A DNA stretch of 39,078 nucleotides, taken from assembly GCF_003591655.1 (NCBI RefSeq), contig NZ_QVRA01000032.1, forward strand, positions 1 to 39,078, in the 5' to 3' direction. The stretch is from Sphingobium terrigena. Its GTDB lineage: Bacteria > Pseudomonadota > Alphaproteobacteria > Sphingomonadales > Sphingomonadaceae. The notes under the pieces are model-generated. The model was not told where the DNA came from. It worked only from the letters and a program-made list of their open reading frames with translations, and made no database searches. Both the position numbers and the translations under genes were made by a program. Every line of letters begins with the position of its first letter. Position 1 is the stretch's first letter. Below, in pieces: positions 1 through 7,682 of this stretch.

Positions 1-489
1 CACACCTTCGACACCGGCCGCCAAAGGCCCCGAAATGCCGACGACCGCCTGCCGGTCCAGCACCATCGCCGTGATCGCGCCGAGTGCCTCGACATGCAGG
101 CGCAACTGCACCGTCGGGAATTCGGCGGCGAAAGCGCGTAGCACCTTGCCAAGCCGCTCGGACGGCAGCATCACATCGACGGCAAGATCGACCTCCGCCT
201 CCAGCCCATCGAGCAAGCCTTTCACCTTCGCCCGCAGCCCGTCCATGCCGTGCGATATGCTGCGTGCTTCCGCCAGCAACGCCCGGCCAGCGACCGTCAA
301 CACCGGCTTGCGCGTGCCCTCCCGCTCGAACAGCATCAGGCCAAGCTGCGCCTCCAGATTGGCGATGCCATAGCTGATGACCGACACGGCGCGGTTAAGC
401 CGCCGCCCGGCAGCGGCAAAACTACCCGTATCCACGATCGTCAGAAATATGCGCAGTTGGTCGAAGGTTGGCGTGCCTGGCCTGTTCAC
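1..489 (-). CDS. LysR-family transcriptional regulator, N-terminal part (runs off window)
   Basis: The minus strand reads open from a GTG at 489 to the window edge (163 codons, no stop). The N-terminus reads FDQLRIFLTIVDTGSFAAAG, the standard LysR winged helix-turn-helix, followed by the recognition helix and the LFERE turn near residue 55. The start of the effector-binding domain follows (LDGLEAEVDLAVDVMLPSER). GTG is chosen because GAGGAA lies 8 nt upstream; an ATG further upstream is out of frame and runs into a TGA that overlaps this start. The gene is divergent from the pirin gene with a 115-bp shared upstream region, which is the usual LysR/target arrangement. That it regulates the pirin gene is inference. 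The ligand is unknown. Confidence 0.9.
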   Translation of the reverse strand, partial: MNRPGTPTFDQLRIFLTIVDTGSFAAAGRRLNRAVSVISYGIANLEAQLGLMLFEREGTRKPVLTVAGRALLAEARSISHGMDGLRAKVKGLLDGLEAEVDLAVDVMLPSERLGKVLRAFAAEFPTVQLRLHVEALGAITAMVLDRQAVVGISGPLAAGVEGV

Positions 490-604
490 TTTTCGATTTC
501 CTCGAACGTTTCGTCCGCTTTTATCCCTCTGAGCATAGATGTTCGCAAGCGGTAAAAACCTCCCCAACAGGGCGGCCATCGCCACCCACATTGGAGATAC
601 CGAT

Positions 605-1303
605 ATGATCGAACTTCGCCCCTTTGACAGCCTTGGCGGTGCCAATCATGGCTGGCTCGACGCCAAGCATCATTTCTCGTTCGCGGGGTATCACGACCCT
701 GCCCGGATGCACTGGGGCAATCTGCGCGTGTGGAACGACGACACGATTGCGCCCCAGACCGGCTTCCCGCCGCACCCCCATCGTGACATGGAAATCATCA
801 CCTATGTCCGCGAAGGCGCGATCACCCATGAGGATAGCTTGGGCAATAAGGGCCGGACCGAAGCCGGAGACGTACAGGTCATGAGCGCGGGCACCGGCGT
901 GCGCCACAGCGAATATAATCTGGAGGACGTGACCACGAAAATCTTCCAGATCTGGATTGTCCCTACCCGTGACGGCGAAGCGCCCAGCTGGGGTGCCAAG
1001 CCCTTCCCCAGGGGCGAGCGGTCGGGCCAGTTCGTGACGCTGGCGTCAGGCTATGAGAATGATAACGACGCCCTGCCGATCCGCACCGATGCCCGCATCG
1101 TCGCGGCGACATTGAAGGCCGGTGAAAGCGCCGAATATCCGCTGGGCCGGGACCGCAAGGCATACCTAGTGCCCGCCACCGGCGCGATCACCATCGACGA
1201 CGTTCGTGTCAATGCGCGCGATGGCGCTGCGATCAGCGACCTCGACGTGATCCGCGTGACAGCGATCGAAGACAGCGAAATTGTACTCGTCGACGCCGCT
1301 TGA
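605..1303 (+). CDS. Pirin family protein (cupin)
   Basis: The product has 232 residues, the usual size for a short bacterial pirin/YhaK-like bicupin. The N-terminal cupin carries FPPHPHRDMEIITYV (metal-ligand histidines) followed by HEDSLGN, and then the typical pirin stretch MSAGTGVRHSEYN. The C-terminal cupin is degenerate. Bacterial pirins of this type have quercetin 2,3-dioxygenase activity in vitro or act as redox-responsive regulators; the real substrate here cannot be told. The ATG at 605 is preferred over an upstream in-frame start at 539 because GGAG lies about 9 nt before it and pirins begin with a motif like MIELRPFDSLG. The protein is probably cytosolic. The gene is probably controlled by the divergent LysR regulator, and a strong hairpin follows the stop codon. 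Confidence 0.93.
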   Translation: MIELRPFDSLGGANHGWLDAKHHFSFAGYHDPARMHWGNLRVWNDDTIAPQTGFPPHPHRDMEIITYVREGAITHEDSLGNKGRTEAGDVQVMSAGTGVRHSEYNLEDVTTKIFQIWIVPTRDGEAPSWGAKPFPRGERSGQFVTLASGYENDNDALPIRTDARIVAATLKAGESAEYPLGRDRKAYLVPATGAITIDDVRVNARDGAAISDLDVIRVTAIEDSEIVLVDAA

Positions 1304-1312
1304 TAAAATGAG

Positions 1313-1345
1313 GGCGTCAGCGCGCCTAACTTGCGCGCTGACGCC
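1313..1345 (+). terminator. Hairpin after pirin gene
   Basis: A perfect 13-bp inverted repeat (GGCGTCAGCGCGC at 1313-1325 and its complement at 1333-1345) with a 7-nt loop starts 10 nt after the pirin stop codon. It is followed by AGATG and not by a T-run. It therefore fits a GC-rich or Rho-assisted terminator or an mRNA-stabilising hairpin rather than a canonical intrinsic terminator. Confidence 0.6.
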
Positions 1346-1741
1346 AGATGCCGGTATTCCGACCCTTTGTCGCCATTCAGACACCAATTTTGCATCCCTA
1401 GGTCCGGACTGTCCGCTAACCGGAAGGTCGCGACCACCTGCCGACATTCCGGCACGGCCGAGCGTACATCGGCTTACGTCAAAACCGGTCACTCGCAAGT
1501 TTGACGGCTGCCGATCGGCTACGCGCCATTTGTCGCCGTTCCAAAGCTGAATTCTATCTCCCAGAAGCGGTCATTTGACCATGTTCGAGCGGCCAATCCG
1601 ACAATGAAGAAGCGGACGATCGGCCGTCCAGCCATCCTGGTTATAACCAAAGGCGATTTAAATCAGGCAACGGTTTCCATTTCGGAAAAGTTGGGATCGC
1701 CAATATGAAAGAGTTAAGTGGCCAGCAGATGGCGCCTTGCC
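1346..1741. other. Gene-poor stretch with small palindromes
   Basis: No convincing reading frame was found. The stretch holds several short inverted repeats: GTCCGGAC at 1402-1409, CCGGAA/TTCCGG at 1420-1425 and 1447-1452 flanking the 10-bp palindrome GGTCGCGACC at 1426-1435, and the 12-bp palindrome TGGTTATAACCA at 1638-1649. It could be structured intergenic DNA or decayed sequence. No function can be assigned. Confidence 0.5.
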
Positions 1742-2029
1742 TTAGTACGCCGTCACCGGATTGACGAATAACAGCGCACATCTACGGTCGGTGCGAACGC
1801 TAATTACAGCGCGGGCCGTCAATCGCCCGGCAATCATCGTCACCGGCTCATGCAATGCCGGGACGCCTTTCCCTGAGAACACCACGCCGTGTTCAGTGAC
1901 CCTGTGAACCGTGATCGGGCTGACGACAGGGCCATATTGGACCTCAGCGTTCAGCGTATGGGGGTTGGTTTGAAACTCAGATAGGATGGACGCCGCGTCC
2001 ACATTCGCCTCCGCTGGATAAGCTACCAC
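1742..2029 (-). CDS. Possible small PilZ-like protein
   Basis: This ORF of 95 codons starts at GTG. The second half (GPVVSPITVHRVTEHGVVFSG, then a VTMIAGRLTARAVISVRTD strand and RCALLFVNPV) has the spacing and hydrophobic pattern of a PilZ beta-barrel, which binds c-di-GMP. The N-terminal RxxxR ligand-binding motif of PilZ is not visible, so it may be degenerate, non-binding or not a PilZ at all. There is no clear ribosome binding site before the GTG. It stands alone in gene-poor DNA but points the same way as the nearby polysaccharide locus. Treat it as a weak call; it could be a chance ORF. Confidence 0.3.
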   Translation of the reverse strand: MVAYPAEANVDAASILSEFQTNPHTLNAEVQYGPVVSPITVHRVTEHGVVFSGKGVPALHEPVTMIAGRLTARAVISVRTDRRCALLFVNPVTAY

Positions 2030-2791
2030 AAAGCGCTAAGGCTGCTAAACTTATGGTGCATCGTTATGGTTAATTGCACGGCAGGATCTTTCCGCGCGGC
2101 CATTTATCGAGGTTATGCAATTCCAATTTGCGTCACTTTTCGCCGTGCAGCCACTGAACTTCAATTCTCAGGTGCAGAAGGTCCACTGCAGCAACAGGTG
2201 TTGACCAGCAGCGGCCGCATTAGGCGATCAGGCCGCGGCGAAGAACAAGTTCCTGTTTGACGGCGATCCTTCCGTTATACCGCACGTAAGCTCAGCAGGC
2301 ACAGCATGGAAACCGAACAGTTTCGGCAGCGCCAGGAGGCTCAACGCATAGCCGATTATGGCGCTGCCGCCATAACCCAAGATCGGCGTTGGATAGTTGG
2401 CTTGGCTATGGTAGCCGTCATGATGATGGCGAACGAGGCCGCGCCCGAAGCGGCGCAGGTGGCGCGGTTGTCGGCATCACAGCTCCAACCGAAGATAGCT
2501 GGACTAGGAGCAACGCCACGCCCCCTCCAACACCGCCAGACCTACACCACGTCAACGTCGAAGGGCAAGTTGAGGATTTGGTGGATATAAGGTACTGCCG
2601 ACAGCGTATCGGCACGAGCCAACGTTACCGCGAAACCGGTGAGGCTCGCGCCCGGTGTCAGGGCGATATGCTTGTCACGACATATAATGGCGAGAGCGGC
2701 AAGGCATAGTGCAAGCATTCCGGCCATGGCCCGCCGCGCGGAAAGTCGCAGCCCAAATGGTGGCGATAATCCGTAACTGACTGATCATGCA
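2030..2791. other. Gene-poor, probably decayed coding DNA
   Basis: About 760 bp without an intact gene. On the minus strand, protein-like pieces lie in different frames. One around 2542-2760 reads MAGMLALCLAALAII (a hydrophobic, signal- or membrane-like start). Another around 2240-2470 reads HHHDGYHSQANYPTPILG followed by YGGSAIIGYALSLLALPKL, which looks like the C-terminal part of a small membrane protein. They are separated by stops and frame changes. This fits a decayed gene downstream of the Hpt gene. I do not recognise the family. Confidence 0.35.
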
Positions 2792-3067
2792 TCATGAATT
2801 GGTCTCAGTGATCGTCCTGAGTTCACTTAGTAAGGCTTGGCGCGCGTTGGTAATCTGATCGCCACGTCGCAGGACGTCCTCCAACTGAGCAGCAGCCATG
2901 CCCAATTCATTCAGGCCTACCGTCCCTGCCATCCCTACAATGCGATGGGCTATGTGCTGAAGATCCTGCGCTGTGGTATCGTCTGCCTCGACCATGGCCA
3001 AATCGGCTCGGCATCGCGTAATGAATCGTTGCCGCAATTGCGCCAGGCGATGATCCATATCCGTCAT
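2792..3067 (-). CDS. Histidine phosphotransfer (Hpt) domain protein
   Basis: The protein has 91 residues and is essentially one Hpt four-helix bundle. The phosphoacceptor motif is AHRIVGMAGTVGL, with the active histidine at about residue 41 and the conserved glycines after it (HxxxG...G pattern). Its ATG overlaps the TGA of the upstream response-regulator gene by 4 nt, so the two are translationally coupled. In a hybrid-kinase phosphorelay an Hpt protein moves phosphate from the receiver of the hybrid kinase to a separate response regulator. The natural partners here are the hybrid kinase and single-domain regulator of the same operon, and perhaps the receiver of the PP2C phosphatase encoded divergently. 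It is the last gene of the operon and is cytosolic. Confidence 0.88.
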   Translation of the reverse strand: MTDMDHRLAQLRQRFITRCRADLAMVEADDTTAQDLQHIAHRIVGMAGTVGLNELGMAAAQLEDVLRRGDQITNARQALLSELRTITETNS

Positions 3068-3426
3068 AGAAATTGCCGTGCTTCGGCTGCCAGCGTCATT
3101 GGATCGAATGGCTTTGCCAGTACGCCCTCGGCACCCAGCGCCAGCAAAGTGGCAATGTCACGATCGGAACTGCGCGCGGTAATGAAGACGATTGGAATGT
3201 TACGCGTTTCAGCTTGCGCCCGTAATGCATGCAGCGTTGCCGGACCATCCATGCCGGGCATCATGAAGTCGAGCATGATGAGCGCTGGCCGCCAGGTTGC
3301 CGCCAGCGCTACGGCATCTTCTCCCGATGCACAGAGCCGCACGTCAAGGTCGGGGTCCAGGCTCAACGCGATGTCGGCAATTTCGCGAATGTCGGCGTCA
3401 TCATCGACATAGAGAATGGATATCAT
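3064..3426 (-). CDS. Single-domain response regulator (receiver only)
   Basis: The protein has 120 residues with a CheY-type receiver and no output domain. It has the acidic pocket YVDDDAD near residue 7, the phosphoacceptor Asp53 in MLDFMMPGMDG, the switch Thr in VFITARS and Lys in LAKPFDP. The ATG overlaps the TGA of the hybrid kinase gene by 4 nt, and its own stop overlaps the Hpt start by 4 nt. With no output domain it probably acts by protein contact or as a phosphate shuttle or sink in the relay. The direct partner cannot be read from the sequence. Confidence 0.93.
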   Translation of the reverse strand: MISILYVDDDADIREIADIALSLDPDLDVRLCASGEDAVALAATWRPALIMLDFMMPGMDGPATLHALRAQAETRNIPIVFITARSSDRDIATLLALGAEGVLAKPFDPMTLAAEARQFL

Positions 3427-5909
3427 CGTTCGGATTCTTCATCGCCTTGCTGCCACAGATGATGGACCGTCTTCACCAGTCGTTCAATAGGGGTGCGCGA
3501 TTTGGTCAAATACGCTTCTACTGATGCCGCGACATCCGGATCGGCATCTTGGGCGGAAAAGATGATGACCGGGATCGGGATATTGCCCGATACCCTCAGG
3601 TCAGGCAGGAGGTCCAGGCCGCACCCGTCTGCCAGACCAAGGTCCAATATGGCCATATCGAATGCACGATCTGACAAGGCGGTCCGCGCCGTCTGCACGC
3701 TGCTGACCGATGTCAGGTGGACCTGTCCTTCCAGCGCTGCAGCGACCAGCCGCAGCACATCGGGATCATCATCGACATGCAGAACGTGAGGCTGGCCGTC
3801 ACGTTGGGGCCGGTGGACCATCACCTGACGGACCGCAGTGACGAGCAGATCGAGCGGTAAGGGCTTTTGCAGCCAATCGACGATCCGCAACGCTTCCGCT
3901 TCGATCCCGCCGTGGCGGCTATCCGCCGAAATCATCAGTATGGGTATCGTTGCCATGCCGGGTTGTCGGCGCAGGTCGCGAACCAGCCCGATGCCGCCGC
4001 CGCTCGGCAGGTTGGAATCTACCAGGACCATCCGGTAGCGCCGGGCCTGTGCCCGTTCCATGGCCGCGGTCGTCGTATGAACGATTTCACAGGCCAGTCC
4101 GACAGCCTCCAACGCTTGTGCCATTTGTGCGGCCAGTGTCTGGTCACGTTCGCAGATGAGCAATCGATCTACGGGCCCTTCGGCTTCGTCCGGTCGTGCT
4201 GCGGGCAGGTCGACGTGAAATTGCGACCCTTTGCCCCGCTCGGAATCGAAACTGATTTCGCCGCCCAATTTGGTGACGATTTCGCGCACGATACTAAGTC
4301 CCAGTCCGGTACCGCCCTTTTGCCGGGAGTCGGAAGAATCGGCTTGTGCGAACCGATTGAAAATGCGCGAGCGAAAGGCCTCGTCGATGCCCGGTCCCCG
4401 ATCACAGATGCTGATCCGGTGTCGGTTTGCGTCCGACCGTGTTACGATATCGACCGTCTCGCCCGGTGGCGAAAATTTCGCGGCATTGGAAATGAGATTG
4501 GCGAGCACCTGCATCAGCCTGTCGGAATCGGCCCATACATAGACGTTCGGCTGCACTGGTTCGAGGTTGAGCGAAACCTGGAATCGGTCGGCATAACTCT
4601 GATTCTGATCGACGGCCTGCCGCAGAATCGCGCCCAGTTCGACATAGTGATTGTTGAAGGTCATTCGCCCCGCATCAATTTTCTCGATATCCAAAATGTC
4701 GTTAATGAGGCGCACGAGCCGTTCGGCGTTGTCATGGGCAATAGTGATCAGCCGCTGTGCGCGATCAGGCAGCACGCCACCCACGCCGCCAATCAGTAAT
4801 CCGAGTGATCCGGCGATCGATGTCAGTGGTGTGCGCAATTCATGGCTAACGCTGGCGACAAATTCCGACTTGAGCCGTTCCACCCGCTTACGCTCGCTGA
4901 TATCGCGCGCGACCACGACATAATGGATGCCATCGGCCAACCAGACCGCCGTGACCGCGACGTCGCAAGGAAACACTGTGTTGTCGGTGCGACGGCCTGG
5001 TATTTCTTGAATATGGCCCGGTTCACCTTCCACCAGCCGCATACTGCGCAAATAGGCAGCGACCTGGCCTCGCGGTGGGGGATCCGCGAACAACATACCC
5101 ACGTCACGCCGCAGTAGTTCTTCGGATGTGTAGCCATATATGCGGGTCGCTGCCTTGTTGGCCGCTTCGATACTGCCACTGGGGTTGAGAATCAGGATAG
5201 CATCCATGGCGCTGTCGAGAATGGCCTGACGCCGCCGTGAAATATCGTCCAGCCGCCCCAACGCCACGGCGCGGGCGCGAAAAGCCCGAAAGATGATCAG
5301 CCCGCTGATGCACAGCAGCGCGGCCAACAGACCCAGGAGCAGGAAACTGCGCAGCCGTAATGTCGCCTGCGCCTGCTCCGATTTTTGAGAGAGCATGACC
5401 AGGCGTTGTTCCTCAGCCTGGCGCTGGTGTCCTATCTCTGCACGGATGCTGTCCATCAGGCGCTTGCCTTCGCCGCCAACCACCATCGCTTGCGCCCCAG
5501 CGGCATCACCGCGCTGTCGCACCATGATGGTCCGGGCAGCAAAGGCCAGTTTTTGCCTGGACAGTTCGCGCAGCCGCCTCATGTCGCTTCCGGCGATGGC
5601 CGGCATCGGCAATTGCTCGACCTTCGACAACGTCGCGCTCATCTGGCGACGCGCATTCAGATAGGGGTCAAGGAAGCTGGGGTCGCCAGACAAAAGATAG
5701 CCCCTTTGACCGGTTTCGACATCCTGATGTTCCGATAAAATGGTCTGCAACATGGCACGGCGCTGATGGGACAGGTCCACAATGCGCCGCAATTCCTTGG
5801 CTTCGTTTGCCTGCACGATCAACATCACAGCGACAGCTACAATGATGATTGGCACGCTGATCGCTGCGACAATCGCGCTCAGGCGTCGCCATGGCAGGGC
5901 ATGTATCAT
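3423..5909 (-). CDS. CHASE3-PAS hybrid histidine kinase with two receivers
   Basis: This 828-residue inner-membrane sensor has, in order: TM1 (about 11-33); a periplasmic CHASE3 domain (about 40-180, with the typical HQDVETGQRGYLLSGDP); TM2 (about 187-208); a PAS domain (about 225-340); HisKA with His356 in SHELRTPLTS; HATPase_c with NLISNAAKFS, DRGPGI and GTGLGLSI; receiver 1 (about 580-695, Asp631, with a weak acidic pocket ERD); and receiver 2 (about 707-815, HVDDDPD, Asp756, Lys803). The ATG overlaps the stop of the GH16 gene by one base (TAATG) and has AAGGGA 7 nt upstream. It probably senses an envelope or extracellular cue and feeds the receiver and Hpt proteins encoded immediately downstream. 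The signal is unknown. Confidence 0.95.
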   Translation of the reverse strand: MIHALPWRRLSAIVAAISVPIIIVAVAVMLIVQANEAKELRRIVDLSHQRRAMLQTILSEHQDVETGQRGYLLSGDPSFLDPYLNARRQMSATLSKVEQLPMPAIAGSDMRRLRELSRQKLAFAARTIMVRQRGDAAGAQAMVVGGEGKRLMDSIRAEIGHQRQAEEQRLVMLSQKSEQAQATLRLRSFLLLGLLAALLCISGLIIFRAFRARAVALGRLDDISRRRQAILDSAMDAILILNPSGSIEAANKAATRIYGYTSEELLRRDVGMLFADPPPRGQVAAYLRSMRLVEGEPGHIQEIPGRRTDNTVFPCDVAVTAVWLADGIHYVVVARDISERKRVERLKSEFVASVSHELRTPLTSIAGSLGLLIGGVGGVLPDRAQRLITIAHDNAERLVRLINDILDIEKIDAGRMTFNNHYVELGAILRQAVDQNQSYADRFQVSLNLEPVQPNVYVWADSDRLMQVLANLISNAAKFSPPGETVDIVTRSDANRHRISICDRGPGIDEAFRSRIFNRFAQADSSDSRQKGGTGLGLSIVREIVTKLGGEISFDSERGKGSQFHVDLPAARPDEAEGPVDRLLICERDQTLAAQMAQALEAVGLACEIVHTTTAAMERAQARRYRMVLVDSNLPSGGGIGLVRDLRRQPGMATIPILMISADSRHGGIEAEALRIVDWLQKPLPLDLLVTAVRQVMVHRPQRDGQPHVLHVDDDPDVLRLVAAALEGQVHLTSVSSVQTARTALSDRAFDMAILDLGLADGCGLDLLPDLRVSGNIPIPVIIFSAQDADPDVAASVEAYLTKSRTPIERLVKTVHHLWQQGDEESER

Positions 5910-6784
5910 TATCTCGTCCCTTGATAGATACGGACATAGTCGATTTCCATCCGGGCGGGCAGAGCCATATCGTCAATGCCCTGCGCGCCGCCCCATAGTC
6001 CGCCGATCGCCAGATTTAGGATCAGGAACATCGGTCGATCAAATCGCGTCCCCAGTTCGGCCGGACGAACGATGAGTGCCGATCGATCATCCACTCCGAT
6101 CCGAATGAGGTCAGGGGTCCAGTGCAGTTGGTAGCGGTGGAATTGCGTACAGGCGTCCGCCATCGCCGTGGTGGCGGTGGGGTGATCGCCACGCTGGAAA
6201 TTGCGGTTCGCGGTCTGGATGGAATGATGCACCACTCCAGCATCGGTACCGACATGCTCGGCGATGTCGATTTCGCCGCCATGCCAGCGGCCATTTTCCA
6301 GTATGGGCAACAGCCAAATGGCTGGCCATGTTCCCCGTCCGCACGGCATCCGTGCCCGAATCTCGAAAAAGCCGTACGTCCAGCTTTGCTTTCCGCGCGT
6401 GATAAGGCGGCCGGAACTATAGGATTGGCCACCCCAGTCGGGAAAGGCGGCACGATCCAGCGTCTCGGCATGGGCTTCGATGACCAACATGCCGTTCATT
6501 ATCCGAACGTTGCGAGGCCGTCGGCGGGCATAATATTGCGCTTCCCCATTGTACCAGCCCTTACGATTGCGGTGCGTATCATAGGCCCAGCGGCGCGTAT
6601 CCGGTTCGATACCGCTATCGAACTCATCGGCCCATGTCAGCCGATAGTGGGATGGCGCGGTCAAAGGTACCGATAACGGAACCGATAGCCGCTCACCGGT
6701 GGACCGGGGTAGCTCGGGCAGGCAACCAGTCAGGAGGAATAGTCCGATCCAGCGCAAGGCGCTCCCATGTCCGTGCAGCGCCAC
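5909..6784 (-). CDS. GH16 family beta-glucanase, predicted lipoprotein
   Basis: The protein has 291 residues. A signal peptide ends in the lipobox LLTGC (Cys21), so it is probably anchored to a membrane on the periplasmic or outer side. The GH16 domain runs from about 50 to the end. The catalytic signature is GGEIDIAEHVG, giving Glu171 (nucleophile), Asp173 and Glu176 (acid/base) in the ExDxxE pattern; the final strand YVRIYQG is also typical. GH16 enzymes cut beta-1,3, mixed-linkage beta-1,3/1,4 or related glycans. Among the residues seen I cannot separate laminarinase from lichenase specificity. The start is GTG at 6784, 12 nt after the BcsS-like gene; a TTG at 6757 has a better ribosome binding site but would leave a very short signal peptide. 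Its place in the operon suggests trimming or release of the glucan made by the nearby synthase. Confidence 0.92.
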   Translation of the reverse strand: MALHGHGSALRWIGLFLLTGCLPELPRSTGERLSVPLSVPLTAPSHYRLTWADEFDSGIEPDTRRWAYDTHRNRKGWYNGEAQYYARRRPRNVRIMNGMLVIEAHAETLDRAAFPDWGGQSYSSGRLITRGKQSWTYGFFEIRARMPCGRGTWPAIWLLPILENGRWHGGEIDIAEHVGTDAGVVHHSIQTANRNFQRGDHPTATTAMADACTQFHRYQLHWTPDLIRIGVDDRSALIVRPAELGTRFDRPMFLILNLAIGGLWGGAQGIDDMALPARMEIDYVRIYQGTR

Positions 6785-6796
6785 GCGGCCAGCGGC

Positions 6797-7483
6797 CTAA
6801 AAGATGCGGCTGACGCCCAGCGACACATAGGGTCTGGCCTTTCGTCCGGCCTGCTCGCTCGCGCCAGCGGAAATCTGCCCCTCCCATCCTTTACCCAGCG
6901 GCGTGGCGGCATGGCCACCCAGACTGGCGCGTGTGTAGGTGGGATCGCCCTGCAGGATGCCCTCCAAGCCGATACGCGTTCCGCTGCTGGCGCTGACCAG
7001 CCGGGTCAGTCTTAGCTGCCCGATATAGGATTCGTTGCGGACGCCCCACGATCCAAACCAGCCCAGTCGCCATTGATTGCCCAGCGCGCCGTCCGTCTGC
7101 AATCCGGCATCGAACCGGGTGCCTCGCAACTTGTTACCCAAATCGTTGGGGTCCAGGTCGGTATCTGTAATGCGCGGTCCGGCCGATATATTGGCCCATC
7201 CCCAATCACCTGACATCTGATAGACTAGCGCGATCTCTGCGCCGACGTAGGTGGCCTCGATGCGCTCGCTGGAACGATAGCGATAGGTGCCGCCGTTGAT
7301 CCCGGCCCGGATTGCCAATCCGTTGCCCAGAGAGTTGCCTGGCAGGGCCAACAATCCTCCGGCATAACCGCCCGCGCCGTCGCCCGCGCCGCCGCCAGCG
7401 TAGATCACACCACGGTCTTGCGCGTGGACGGGGGCGAGGCAGGATAATGATAGCGCCAGGCCGCATACAAAGGATCGCGTCAT
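6797..7483 (-). CDS. BcsS-like outer-membrane beta-barrel protein
   Basis: The chosen product has 228 residues, with a signal peptide (MTRSFVCGLALSLSCLAPVHA) and then alternating beta strands with a C-terminal aromatic (SLGVSRIF), as in small outer-membrane barrels. The opening GVIYAGGGAGDG...YAGGLLALPGN and the GWANISAGPRITDTDLDPND stretch resemble the alphaproteobacterial cellulose-biosynthesis protein BcsS family. This is recognised by pattern, not by a search. The ORF extends upstream to 7534, but the ATG at 7483 starts the signal peptide and has GGAG about 10 nt before it. It is the first gene of a five-gene operon with GH16, the hybrid kinase, the regulator and Hpt. A role in glucan export or surface attachment is inference. 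BcsS itself has no firmly known function. Confidence 0.7.
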   Translation of the reverse strand: MTRSFVCGLALSLSCLAPVHAQDRGVIYAGGGAGDGAGGYAGGLLALPGNSLGNGLAIRAGINGGTYRYRSSERIEATYVGAEIALVYQMSGDWGWANISAGPRITDTDLDPNDLGNKLRGTRFDAGLQTDGALGNQWRLGWFGSWGVRNESYIGQLRLTRLVSASSGTRIGLEGILQGDPTYTRASLGGHAATPLGKGWEGQISAGASEQAGRKARPYVSLGVSRIF

Positions 7484-7682
7484 TAGATCAGGGCTCCACA
7501 TGCGCGCAGGACATTTACTCTTCTCGTTGAACATAACGGCAAGGCGCAGCCGCGCGACAGATTATTTTTACTTAAGAGTCGATTAGGCGTGTTTCTCGCA
7601 AGATCAAGCGATTCAAGGCTTTTTCCAAACAGTTTGGCAGCTAAGGTAAGGTAGGTCCACCGTTGCAGACAGGGAGGCGGCA

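Noticed and set aside
2306..2590. Plus-strand ORF of 94 codons
   Set aside because: Fragments on the opposite strand look more protein-like; no ribosome binding site or family is visible.
7484..7682. EcfG-type general stress promoter (GGAAC...CGTT) between the divergent operons
   Set aside because: CGTT-like boxes occur on both strands, but no GGAAC lies at the right distance.
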